In this document: positions 12,112 to 22,425 of the stretch, in pieces
Layout of the letters: each line of letters opens with the position of its first letter
Position numbering within the stretch: the first letter of the stretch is position 1
Source: Dicyema japonicum
Taxonomy: Eukaryota > Dicyemida > Rhombozoa > Dicyemidae
Assembly: GCA_011109175.1 (NCBI GenBank)
Contig: RDEW01000002.1
Span: 1,775,925-1,839,924, forward strand
Direction: 5' to 3'
DNA: 64,000 nucleotides
Position numbers and translations under genes: made by a program
Notes under the pieces: generated by a model
Databases searched by the model: none
The model's input: only the letters and a program-made list of their open reading frames with translations
What the model was told of the DNA's origin: nothing

Positions 12112-13436
12112 CAGAAAACCCTCATTAATCCGAACTAAAAAAATTTGGATGCCTTTCGGATTGTGAAGGGTAAAAATATATTAATTTCATTGTAGTTAAT
12201 ATTTATGTATTCACATATAATAATCTCTCCATTTTAGCATCAATAATTTCCTCGTCGATATTATAATCTTTACAAAAAATGACAATTTCTGTTTGAGTTA
12301 TTTCTTATTCATAGCAAGTTTTTCCAGTTCTTTTCGGTGCCCATTCAAAACAGGATCTTGCATTATATCTTCATTAGAAAATTAATCAAGACATTTAATT
12401 GCCTCAATTTTTTTAAAACAATTTTTATGGTCTTTTACTTCGTGTATGAGATACCATAATGATGCTTTTCGTAAATTCACAAAAAAATCTTTTTCCAAAT
12501 CATGGGTATATATTCCAAAATAAGCTTTTTCTATAATAATGCTTAAAGTTTTTGATTATGCCTGCATCCATGGTTGAAGGTGTGCAGTTGTGTTTTTGGA
12601 AGAAATAACATTTAAATTTTCAAAAAAATTCGTTAAAACGTGGAGTATTATCAATCAGTAAAAAGAACTTTTCTGTAACATTTTAATGATGACTGTTGAA
12701 AACATTAAAAAACTCTGTTGTCATCCAAACCCTTTTATTTACATAATTATAATTTTCAGTTAAAATCTTGGTATTTTATTATGGCCAATAAAAAGGATTA
12801 ATTTTTACTGTTCCAGTCTCATTAGCTCAAAGAGCTATGTGATCCTCACTTTTGATTGCTTTATGCAATTTCTATTCTTAGATGAAATTGTTTTAAAGGG
12901 GTAAGATAATAAACTTTTATCAAGGAAAGAAAAGAGAGTAAACGGTTATATAGCGGCTTCCCTGACTGCGTGGGTATTTAGTTTATGAAATGATGATATC
13001 TTCAGCAATAAAACCATTAATTTCATCCATTCAAGAAGTGAATTATCAAGTTGATGATGTTTGCCACTTGGCTGTCTTGTTAATTATAGTTTCACAGTGT
13101 TTCATCATTCACGGCTTTTTAGAATTTCTGAGGTAGAAATTCCCAAATAAGGATTCATTTTTATTTCACAGATTTGGGACAATTCTCATATTTGATGTAT
13201 TTTTATTTCACAAATATTACTTTTTCTAACATGAGATACTGTTAGATTTAAATTTAAATTCATTTGAATGTCATAAAAACAAAATAAATTAATCCAAAAT
13301 TTTTAATAAATGTCTTTCGGATTGCGGATTATGAAGTTTCGGTTTATTGAAGCCTTTGTAAGGAAACTTTGTAAAATTTTTTCCAACTCATCAAAAAATT
13401 CGGATTATTGAAGTTCGGATTAATGAGGGTTTACTG
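12112..13436 (-). mobile_element. Tigger/pogo-like DNA transposon, degenerate
   Basis: The ends form an inverted repeat of about 25 bp: CAGAAAACCCTCATTAATCC on the left and, reversed, CAGTAAACCCTCATTAATCC on the right. Each is flanked by TA, the expected target duplication of the Tc1/mariner superfamily. On the minus strand the DDE transposase is still legible in pieces, including IDNTPRFNEFFENLN and NTTAHLQPMDAG (one frameshift), the second-Asp region of Tigger-type transposases. Many frameshifts; inactive. Confidence 0.85.
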
Positions 13437-13479
13437 TATTAGATGTATATAAAATCAAGTCCTTTTCATCTCACGTCGA

Positions 13480-13950
13480 CGCTGTCTCTGGAAGCTGCTC
13501 AAGAAGCTAGGGATAATCAAAACTAGTTTCGGTGGCACTAAAACCCCTTTCCCAGCTTTGAAATTATTGTACAAACAATTCATTGAGCCATCTGTCAGCT
13601 ATGGCTGTACGTCATGGGGAATCAATCTGTCCTGGACGAACAAACAAAGAATCCGGGACATTCAGGCCTTAGCAGCCACTAATATTAGTAATCTCGGGAA
13701 ACTAGAAAAACTAATACCCTCATCACTTGAAGACCTTATCCGACAAAATGGAAAGGGATTTGCTACCCTGTGTATGCAGTGCAACTCTCAACAATACATA
13801 GCCACGACGTGTCTTATGAGAAGGGTGTACATCACCCCTCTCCAATTCCTATTCCCGAAACCACCCCACCCACAGAGAAGTTGTGTTGGATCCCAGATGG
13901 CGCACGAGGAGAAAATGAGAATTCTGATTGAGGCCCTCGAGATCACTTAA
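13480..13950 (+). mobile_element. Jockey-like LINE 3' fragment
   Basis: A 130-codon frame contains LLYKQFIEPSVSYGCTSWGI and SWTNKQRIRDIQ. It matches the post-RT region of the LINE on the minus strand at 43966-44349 (YVKPCTSYACGSWGPSISWT). 5'-truncated copy. Confidence 0.7.
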
Positions 13951-14059
13951 TTTAATTTAACACCCAAGACCACGGTAAAAACAGAATTGCAAAATGTAAA
14001 AAACGCACAATATATCTGGACCCACTGCATGCTTCACAAATCACCACTTGTTTCAAATG

Positions 14060-14170
14060 AGTTCAGTTATTATCTATTTTGATACTTACTACTACCAGAG
14101 TCACTAACCCAGTACTTCAAATCATGTTCATTTGTATCTTTCCATCCAATCGTCAGGTATTGGACTATGT
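14060..14170 (-). pseudogene. Duplicated fragment of the lectin-receptor gene
   Basis: This stretch matches 7914-8040, the end of lectin domain 1 (PDDW, KDTNEHDLKYWV, DSGSS), including the 22-nt intron with the same ends (GTAGTAGTAAGTATCAAA, then ATAG). An internal deletion removes the NNDASSGKWK portion. Keeping the intron shows it arose by DNA-level duplication rather than retroposition. Confidence 0.7.
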
Positions 14171-14242
14171 GGATCAAATTTGACAGAAAATCTAGATTTC
14201 TGATTTTTCCTGATTCGCTAATTTTTACAATTTCAAACCAAC

Positions 14243-14548
14243 TTAATTATGACCAATGGACACAAATTTTTGATTTTTTGCAAAGTAAACAAGATAGTTC
14301 ACTTTAAAGCAACTGAGACTTCGATTGCTGTTCCATTCATAACTATGACATTGATCCCTCGGCAAATGATGGATGTGTACTTCAATTGCTATGAAATCGA
14401 TAGCTTCCGTTGGAGACCGACAACTACCTTTCCCATAGTTATGAATAGGACTTCTCAAAACTGGATCTGAGGGATGATCTAGATATATGATACACTCCGT
14501 TTTCGAACCTCGTCTGACATTAAGTTGGAATAGAGAAATTATCCTCAA
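14243..14548 (-). CDS. Hypothetical Cys-containing ORF
   Basis: A 101-codon minus-strand ORF with scattered Cys and His residues (for example DQCHSYEWNSNRSLSC). It follows the duplicated lectin fragment on the same strand and could be part of a second lectin-like gene or pseudogene, but I see no firm domain signature. Confidence 0.25.
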   Translation of the reverse strand: MRIISLFQLNVRRGSKTECIIYLDHPSDPVLRSPIHNYGKGSCRSPTEAIDFIAIEVHIHHLPRDQCHSYEWNSNRSLSCFKVNYLVYFAKNQKFVSIGHN

Positions 14549-15030
14549 TTCCCAAACGGTTTGATGTAAGCTAATTTCAAAACAAGGGACTGTGAACTCT
14601 GCTTTAATGTTAATGTCACAGGTAAACTAAGTCTGTGTTATGGGGAATTAAGACCAACTGTTACAGTCTAGCTCATAATATTGCCGAAATTGACTTTGAT
14701 GGTGAAAAGAATATTATAAAACCTGTCGCACTCAAATTATTAAAAATCGAAGTCTGCGTGCCAATTGTAGCAAATCATCCCACAGAATACGTGTCTGATA
14801 AATAAAGTAATATTTTTGATATTTTGCACGATTCCGCTTACATTTAAATACTCGCTATCTTGCCATTCCAACAGCAGATTTGAGGTAAAAATTAATGGCT
14901 AATAACTCTAATGACTTGATGATAAGATTAATAAATATGTCAAATTCCCACTCACACGTCACTCGCCAATCTCATTTAACTACCACTTGAGGCGGTCGTT
15001 GTTTTATTATTTGACTTGTTACTTAAAATA

Positions 15031-16047
15031 ATGGCTTATTCCTTAGATTATCCCCGACAAATGAACTTTTTCAGTCAAGTCAAAAATACCGCCAAAATTA
15101 GAAGAGAAAATGAAAATTTACAATTCCGCCGTTTAGCTGAGCTCCTTCCAATGCCAAAGACCATCAGCAGGCAACTCGATAAAGCCTCAATTCTGAGGAT
15201 TTCCAACACTCTCATGCAGTTGGGCTTCATTTTTCCCAGTCTTTATGTTTTTAACTTTTCAGGAAACTTTTCGAAGCGGGAGACAAAGTTATACAAAACA
15301 TTGGAAATAACCGTAATTTGGGGTAACTTTAAAATAGGAAATGAACGGATTTATCTTCATTTTAAATATAAATGGGATTATTTTATATGTCTCCCCCGGA
15401 ATTTGTGATTACATTGGCCTCACTCAGGTCGACAATCTTGGGTGATTTAAAGGTCGAGATGCTTGGGGGAAACATCACATCTTATATTCTCTGGAAAGAT
15501 GTCGAAGACATAAAAAATTGTCTGCATAATTTAAGAACTAATTTTACTCCACAAAAAATATTTTTAAGAGTCAAAACAATGCTTCCTAAGAGAAATGCGG
15601 GGTTGACCTTTGAGAACAGCAAGGTCTCATTCTCCCTTATTTCAGGTAGTTCAGTGCGACTTGAAGTGCCATCCAAATTTTACCAGGAATCAGTCAGTTC
15701 TAATGATGGCCAATTTTATAATATCTCCACGTGCTAGTCTCCAGGAGATACCTTCGAATTCCTTTCTTATCCGCACTGGGCAAGACTTCTCAATAACCTT
15801 TGTTGACCCCAAGCTTAACGATCTGATTGGAGTTGCGAATATGTTTTATGGAGAGAAAACCTTGTACGACTGTATTCACCCAATGGATGTCTGTAAAGTG
15901 TCCCATTTCCACTATTCTGGTTTGAATTGTGAATTTTCAGTTTTAGTTCTTACTAAGGGACAAGCTCAGAGTCCACTTTACAGGTTCATAGCGGGGGACA
16001 ATTACTTTTATATTGCTTTCTGTGGGGACTTTGATAAAGAACAGTAA
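15031..16047 (+). CDS. bHLH-PAS transcription factor, single-minded/trachealess type
   Basis: Four introns (15239-15262, 15313-15337, 15428-15452, 15624-15645; 22-25 nt) give a 306-aa protein. Residues about 20-65 are a bHLH (RRENENLQFRRLAELLPMP, then QLDKASILRISNTLM). PAS-A follows (NGFIFILNINGIILYVSP, VEMLGGNITSYI), ending in FLRVKTMLPKRNAGLT, which is nearly diagnostic of the SIM/NPAS/trachealess branch (FLRMKC.L.KRNAGLT). PAS-B has FLIRTGQDFSITFVDPKLND and ... LYDCIHPMDVCKVSHFH. As a class I factor it would need an ARNT-type partner to bind DNA. The protein stops right after PAS-B, without the long activation tail of animal homologues. A further 18-nt intron at the stop (GTAAGAATTCGATTCCAG) could extend it slightly. 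The 3' end is therefore less sure. Confidence 0.87.
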
Positions 16048-16099
16048 GAATTCGATTCCAGTTGGAATTTCCTTGGTAAATTCGATTGTAAAGTATTTT

Positions 16100-17850
16100 T
16101 TACAAATATTTTTGGTTCGTAAAAACTTGGGATGGAAAAACCACGAAAACTGAAGTCATACCTCACAATTTAAAATATTTTTATTAATTTAAACTTCAAG
16201 TTACAATTTATTTATTTTAATTTATTATTTAGGTTAAGTGGTTATCAATAATAATAATCATAAATTTGTCACATTTCTATATTCCTTATCACTTGGAAAA
16301 TCAAGACACAGTCCTCAGCAAATGGGACTTTTAAGAAGTCTTCCAACTCTTTGGCAGAGCCTTCATCCTTAAAGACCTTAGTGAGAAGAACGAATGTTGG
16401 GTTCATCTTACGTGAACCTCTGTCAGTAACATGTGTCCACAGGAGGTTTGTGGTATCTCGTAAGAACATCGTGAGAAGATGAGGTGGTTGCCAAGAAGGG
16501 TTGGGATTCTTTAATCGCCGTGTTTACTCTGTGTTAATTGAATGGTGACTCTTGGTGATAGTTGCCTTCTTACCGTCAATGCAGACAGTTCTGTCCTCTT
16601 CTTCCAAGTTGGACCAGACGGGATTCGAACAAAGATATTAAAGCAACCGATGCTTCCACATTTCAAAATTCCGTGTTTCACGGTCCATTAAAAACGGAGA
16701 CAAAAAATTATGCCCACTTTAAGCGGAAACTATAGCAACGCGGCTTAGAGTTTAGAGTTCCGACGACGTTTGAGATTGCCATCCTCCATGGGAATGTCCA
16801 GTCTCCATGGAAGCTGTGCTTCTTACGACATTACTAATAAAACGGGGGACTATCCTATCTAAGCTAAAGTGATTTCAGAATTTTAGTGAAGTTAACTAAT
16901 TGGGCTTGACAGTCTCTGACATTCTGTCTAGTGTACAGACATCCAGTTTTTATCGCCTTAAAACCTTTTCCACATCACAACGCACGTGGGGTATATATTT
17001 TTAATTAACCTTATAGTTGGATCATTAGAAAGAAGTTTGCATTCTCAGAGATTATGATGTTCCTTTCGTCAAGGGTGACCATTCTCAGAATTGATAACTC
17101 GTCCCCCTCACAATTTGTATGGCGATGGACTCAATAAACCAACTCCTCTCTCTTTTCCTCCTCACAGTCCAACTATTTTTGATAATTTGCGACATTGCTC
17201 TGATTAATTCGTCTATAGCTCTATGATCTCCCGTATCAACCTCTATATAACGGAATATGTCCGAGCAATAGCAGCAACCCATTATGATGAAATGGAGGTA
17301 CTCTGCATGAGATTTAAGATTTATCCTCTTCTCCCAATTTGTTCATAACTTTATCTGATTTTTTAAATAGGATAAATCTTGAACCTCCCTGTTATTTTTA
17401 TGATCTTGTATCCAGAAAGGGAGTAATGTTATTACATGAATCAATTTTGCAGGTTTCTGATGTCTCTTGAGTCCATCACCTCATTCATTCTCGCGAGAAA
17501 GAAAACAAAGGCTATATCCATCCTAAGCTATTTAGACATTTCCTGCAATAAAGAAGAAAGTTAATAGTTGACAACTAATGAAGTGTATCAGTTCCCATGG
17601 TGGCAGAAGTAATTAAGGTGCCTTCCAAGGACAAACTTAGAGGTTTGAAGCTACCAAAGCTCTACAGAAGTTTTCCGGCTCCGTGGAAAATCGACTCCGT
17701 ATCTCCTACTAACATCAGCGAGAAAGCGGTAAAGGCGCTAGGTAAAGAATCTTAAGGAAAAGAAATACTAAAGGTTTCTCGACCGGTTCATGTTCCATGC
17801 TATTGCTGTCGAGACAAATAAGTAGGAAGTTTGTCATTCCTCAAGAATCT
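16100..17850. other. Intergenic region with two weak minus-strand ORFs
   Basis: Minus-strand ORFs at 16269-16469 (contains FKDEGSAKELEDFLKVPF) and 17085-17282 (contains DTGDHRAIDELIRAMSQII) look protein-like in composition and could be exons of one unrecognised gene. I could not join them with short introns in phase. The rest shows nothing recognisable. Confidence 0.3.
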
Positions 17851-17854
17851 GGAA
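17847..17854. repeat. Left target-site duplication ATCTGGAA
   Basis: Identical 8-bp copy to 19033-19040; marks insertion of the hAT element between them. Confidence 0.9.
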
Positions 17855-19032
17855 CAGGGGTGTCAGACTCGATTCGCTTCGAGGGCCGCATTTATTATAA
17901 TTTCTCATCAAGGGAAGATTAGTTATCCAAATTAAGTCGTGTCCGATCCTTGGAAATCTCATGAACAAGTTTCCTCCACTCTCCCCAATCCGTCGCAATT
18001 TGGAGTAGCTTTGATATAGGTATTCCCGTGACGTCTTTTATCGTAGATAGCCACCGAGTCCTCGGTCGACCAGGTCTTCTCTTCCCAGTAATATTACTCA
18101 GCATAATGATTCTTTCCAGGGAATCAAAGCGGACAACTTGCCAAAGAACGCCAATCTGTGTTTTATGATTCTTCTTTCTAGCGAAATGCCCGTCTCCACC
18201 CGTTTGAGTACATCGGTGTTTGTTATTTTGGAAGTCTAAGGGATTCTTAGTAAACTCCTCCAGCATCTGCATTCGAAATATTAAATTTTTATTTCAATTT
18301 GCAAATCAAACCCATAGTCAATGAGAATTTTTAATAGTTTTCAAAGATATTTTTACTTGTAATATCGTGCATTAGCACCAGTTCGATAAATTCTCCATAA
18401 ATATTAAAATCTGAATCACAGACTCTAAGTGGGTGTTGTCTGGACAAATAATTTTTGCTGTTTTTACAAGGCATTGCTCGATGAAATTTCCATCGCAATG
18501 TGATTTTCCATTCATTGCAAACATTCTGCTGATTTCATAGTTTGCAGTAACTGATGAAGTATTACGATTAAGATTTTTTGTGAAATGAGTGACGCAGTTA
18601 AATTTTTTCGCAATTCATTTAGCTTTGAAACACGCATGGACTTTAATTGGTTAATAATCAACTTGATACCTCCGAAATAATTAGATTGGTAATGCCTTTT
18701 TAGGTGTATTCCTTCGGTATAGCGATATACGGTTACAAATCAAACAATGTATTTTTCCATCAACCGTTTTGCAAAAATAGACCAGTTCTCAGTTATCTGT
18801 GTTATATACCCATTAAATCGGGCTGGCACTAATGTTTGTCAAGCACTTATATTTGATGAGACTAGACTCCAGATCCCGGGAAGGTGGCCCTGAAAATTCA
18901 GGCAGCCGTTCTATATGTTCATGCGCGGGCATGAGAGAAGAACACCGGGCAGAGATGAGGTCTCTGCTAGAATGCATCGGGATCACGTGATATTTAGTTT
19001 GGTTTTACCGTGGTCTTGGGTTGACACCCCTG
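17855..19032 (-). mobile_element. hAT element (GTF2IRD2/Charlie-like) with perfect target duplication
   Basis: The element starts CAGGGGTGTCAGACTCG and ends with ...TTGACACCCCTG, an inverted repeat whose first 11 bases (CAGGGGTGTCA) match. It is bounded by identical 8-bp duplications, the hallmark of hAT. On the minus strand at 18290-18810 the N-terminal half of a GTF2IRD2-like transposase is readable in pieces: DGKIHCLICNRI, TSSVTANYEISRMFAMNGKS and GNFIEQCLVKTAKIICPD. The catalytic half is missing, so this is an internally deleted, non-autonomous copy. A LINE tail occupies 17940-18250 inside it. Confidence 0.9.
17940..18250 (-). mobile_element. LINE 3' fragment inside the hAT element
   Basis: The minus frame gives LSNITGKRRPGRPRTRWLST and GEWRKLVHEISKDRTRL. 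It is the same family as 2248-2475, nested within the hAT at 17855-19032. Confidence 0.7.
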
Positions 19033-19040
19033 ATCTGGAA
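19033..19040. repeat. Right target-site duplication ATCTGGAA
   Basis: Perfect match to 17847-17854. Confidence 0.9.
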
Positions 19041-19333
19041 CGTCTGGATACATCCAGAAGCCATTAAACTTAATAGTTAATCTCAATATCTTCGTCAAAT
19101 GCAATTCCGCTTTAATTAAGTCGGCAGGGTAAACACTAAGCCTCACTTCACATCACTAATAGCCTTTATCCCCTAAGACAAGTCTACTTCAATGAAAAAT
19201 AACATAAATCAATATCCCTACTATAAATGGCCTTAATTACCTCCAATTACATCAGGACTGATTAACAAAAATTATGTTAATACAAAAATAAATTAGATAT
19301 ACGTCAGAAATCAAAAATAATAGTTAATAGGAA

Positions 19334-20338
19334 TCACCGTAAGTCAACCTCGAAGGCCATTGACTTTACCTTCGACAACAACCTCGTAGTCCAAGCATCC
19401 ATTCTCTTGACTTTGTCATACTCACTCAGAGCCACCACATATTGTTCTTCATCCTCTTGCTCAATGGACTCCAAAATAGCAGATATCAGCAGGTAATCCC
19501 TAGTGTCCACAAACGTAGGCACATGGGAGGCCAGTCTCTCAAAAGATATCCTCGAATTGGTAACATCCCCCGCACACACATGCATACACATGCCTTGAAG
19601 GCATAGTCAGAAGCATTATACTTAAGGAGAGAATCATTGGCACTCTCCAAGGCGTACTGTATAACAACCACAACTACATTCTCAAATATTGAGGTCGCCC
19701 TCTCGTAGTCCCCCTGATCCGCCGCAATCGTGGCCACACGAACCAGACATTTCCTAGCAGTCCTGAAGTAAAGAACAAAATTACGCTTTTTGGTTCTCGT
19801 GGAGGTAAAGCTCAGCCGCCTTGTCATAGTATTTCAACCCCTCGAGGCTCATAATCATAAATGTACAGATTGGGGGTCGACCAGTTCTTTCTCGTAGATG
19901 TCAGCCATCGTTTCTAGATGTCTAGCAGCGATCGTAAGTCTCCCCTGGGAAATGAGGAAACAGGGATAACGATGTCTTTTAGTAAGTCAACTGCCTGTTG
20001 GAGTAAACCGACTGCTTCTTGTAATTTGCCGTTTGTATTTCGATAGACATTGCTGGCAATCACAAAGTTTTCAGCAGCTTCGAAATTGCGGTTCAGTTGC
20101 TGATATAGGGTCGCAGCCTGAATATAAGCGTTCCCTGAAGCTTCTCCGTTCTTATCTAGTCGGTAAGCATTGCCGGCTGATGTAAAAAGTTTTGCAGCCT
20201 CCTCCATTCTCTCCGTTTTGCTGGAAGTTCTAAAATTTGAGCAAGGGGCAACCCCAAGATTTTGGAGAATAAGCCATCTTTTTTGTTTAGTTTTTCTTGT
20301 GCTTCTTCGAAAATCTTTGCTGCTTTAGAGTCGGACAT
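19334..20338 (-). CDS. NAPA: Alpha-SNAP (soluble NSF attachment protein)
   Basis: Adaptor that recruits the ATPase NSF to SNARE complexes so they can be disassembled after membrane fusion; cytosolic. ATG at 20338 and stop at 19334. Removing six introns (20230-20252, 19945-19970, 19841-19866, 19763-19784, 19657-19677, 19551-19579; 21-29 nt) gives 285 aa, against 295 in human. The order of motifs matches the family: GLFSKILGTSSKTERMEEAA, GNAYIQAATLYQQLNRNFEA, GRLTIAARHLETMADIYEKE, SLLKYNASDYAFKA and the C-terminal ...DLR. The TPR-like helical repeats are intact. The sixth junction is the least certain because the local protein is a few residues shorter than in homologues. No regulatory motif stands out. 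Confidence 0.95.
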
Positions 20339-20569
20339 TAATATATCTATTTAATGACCACACAAAACAAGGAAGTTCAATTATTTGAGCTGTTATATTA
20401 TTTTAAATATCATAAAATAAAATAATTAATATATTTATATGATTAATTAACTGTAATGTATAAAATCATCTTGTTTTTTATCTATTTAAATAATAATTTT
20501 TTTAATAAATAATTAATAAATCAACCATCTTAATGTTTTGAACTCGATTTTTCTGGCAGTGTAGTATCC

Positions 20570-21060
20570 AATGCTGTCATTCATGTCACGATTAGCTGTG
20601 GGTTCGTGCCGTTACCTACTCAGTAGAAGGTTAAAATTATGCTCTCTGTCTTTCTGTAGTTTCTTAGATACTTTATGAGATCCTTCTAACTTAGAAGGCC
20701 TCCAGTGACCGGCCGGTATCTGGAAAAAATCATCTATTCCCGCAATGACAGGTATGGATGTACATGATTTTTGGAAGGGAGGACAAGTATCACTTCAACA
20801 GGGGAAATTGACAATATCTGTTTTATATCCTGGATTATTAAAAAAATCAATTTTCTATCTCCTGGACAAGTGCAGAGAAGATCACCACTCTGGAAACTTT
20901 AATTTGTGTGCAATAAGTAATATTTCCGCTACATGGTGAAGGAGCAGTTCTCCATCACAAGGTTGTGTGGTCTCAAGGGCTTACTGAGAGTTAGTAGAAG
21001 CTGGGATTACTTAATTAGTTGGCTTTAACCCCTTTCTTAGTGGATAATACATGAGACTCT
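20570..21060 (+). repeat. Diverged dispersed repeat
   Basis: It has a tRNA-like GTGGGTTCGTGCC near 20600, then GGCCTCCAGTGACCGGCCGG. The end block at 20990-21050 (TTAATTAGTTGG, AACCCCTTTCTTAG) is shared with 2100-2160. The ORF at 20745-20939 inside it is unrecognised and probably chance. Confidence 0.4.
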
Positions 21061-21109
21061 CCATCCCCAAAGATATTTGTCCTAAACCCGACAGTGAGTA
21101 TGAATAATG

Positions 21110-21850
21110 AAGGACGGTCCTTTATATAAGCGACCAACCATCTGCTCTTCATGGATGACATAAAGTTGACATCCTATGAAAATAACCACGACGCTTAGGA
21201 TGGCTAATGAAGTCAAAAATTATTTTGATTTCCACAAATCAGCCACAAACATGATTGGCTGGGAAAGAAGCTGTCCTCGGTGGAATATAAGTATACCGCT
21301 CTTGGGCGTTTCAGTTTTACAATGTTCTCCAAAACAAGGCTAATCTTGAGGAAAGAAAGAACCGTAGGGTCTCAGCCTCAAAGAAAACACATATGGCCAC
21401 AATCGTAGGATTCCTGACTAGAAAATACCGTAGAGAATAAGAAAGAATTTGACTTAAGACTTGTACATTATATTTTGTTCAACTCGATTGAAGAGTCGGA
21501 TGCAAATATCCTAGAGTCATGCCAATGACAGATCCATGGAAATTATTCCTCGAGGTCTAATATAATGCTACTCTTCATACTAGACCGTGATGTGTTTTTT
21601 GAGGAAAATGATACAATATGTGGATGTTTCAACTCGACAAGAAAAACAGTGGACCATTTTCCGTGGACAGGGAAAGTCGGTTCGAAGAAGACAATGTCTT
21701 TGATTGACGTACGTACCTCTAGACCAGGATACCAAGGACATCCAAGCATGAATGAGGTGATGACTCAAGAGTCTAGTGTCCAAAAGCCCAAGAGAAGGAT
21801 GATTAGACAGTTGATGGACTCCTGGACACTCGAGGACACAAATTGACTAA
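21110..21850 (+). mobile_element. R2-like reverse transcriptase fragment
   Basis: The frame around 21138-21190 reads HLLFMDDIKLTSYENN, the F/Y-x-DD active-site block in the form seen in R2-type and related non-LTR polymerases (LLFMDDIKLYA). Downstream, broken frames continue to about 21840 (MNEVMTQESSVQKPKRR). Stops interrupt it; non-functional. Confidence 0.6.
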
Positions 21851-22004
21851 CTAAGCGTAAAAACATGTTAGACTATTGTTTCCGTTAACACCAGTATTGC
21901 TTGGTGATTCAAGATTAATCATCTAAAATGACTGTACTAGTAAGTCAGAGTGGTTGAGCTTCAAACCAAGGTTATATATATTTTTACTATAATACAGTAA
22001 ATGA

Positions 22005-22330
22005 CATTTTGGTTTTCTCGTGTCTTCGAAGATTAGGTCGACATCATCAGCATAAATCACTTCTTCTATTTTTCCTTGGTATAATGGTCTCAGTTCCCTC
22101 ATATCGGCCTCTAAATATATTGTGAATAGTAGCGGAGAGAAAAAGTCTCCTTGAGGAGTGCCTGTGTTTGTTTCACCACTATCATTATTAAATTAAATAA
22201 AATTAATTGAACCAGAAAACCACCGTCACATCCAAAACTAAACAATTCAGGTAATCCTGGGCCTCCCTTAGCAGTCTTCACATCTTTTCTGGTGTTCATA
22301 TTGCATTCCGACAAATTTTGATAAGGACGG
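22005..22330 (-). mobile_element. LINE RT fragment (YADD)
   Basis: The minus frame reads NTGTPQGDFFSPLLFTIYLE and, further on, VIYADDVDLIFEDTRKP: the TPQGxxxSPLLF and YADD blocks of a non-LTR reverse transcriptase. The upstream part, 22190-22330, is repeated at 24950-25075, so related repeats flank the GPAA1 gene. Confidence 0.8.
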
Positions 22331-22425
22331 GGTCGAACGAACCGGATGATATTGTTTAATTTAAATTTTTGACAAATAATTTTAAATATTTAAAATATTT
22401 AATTCAAATAATTCAAAATTATTTA

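Noticed and set aside
15239-15340. A 50-nt intron or frameshift in the bHLH-PAS gene
   Set aside because: Two short introns (24 and 25 nt) give a continuous frame through TLEITEMNGFIFIL; no long intron or lesion is needed.
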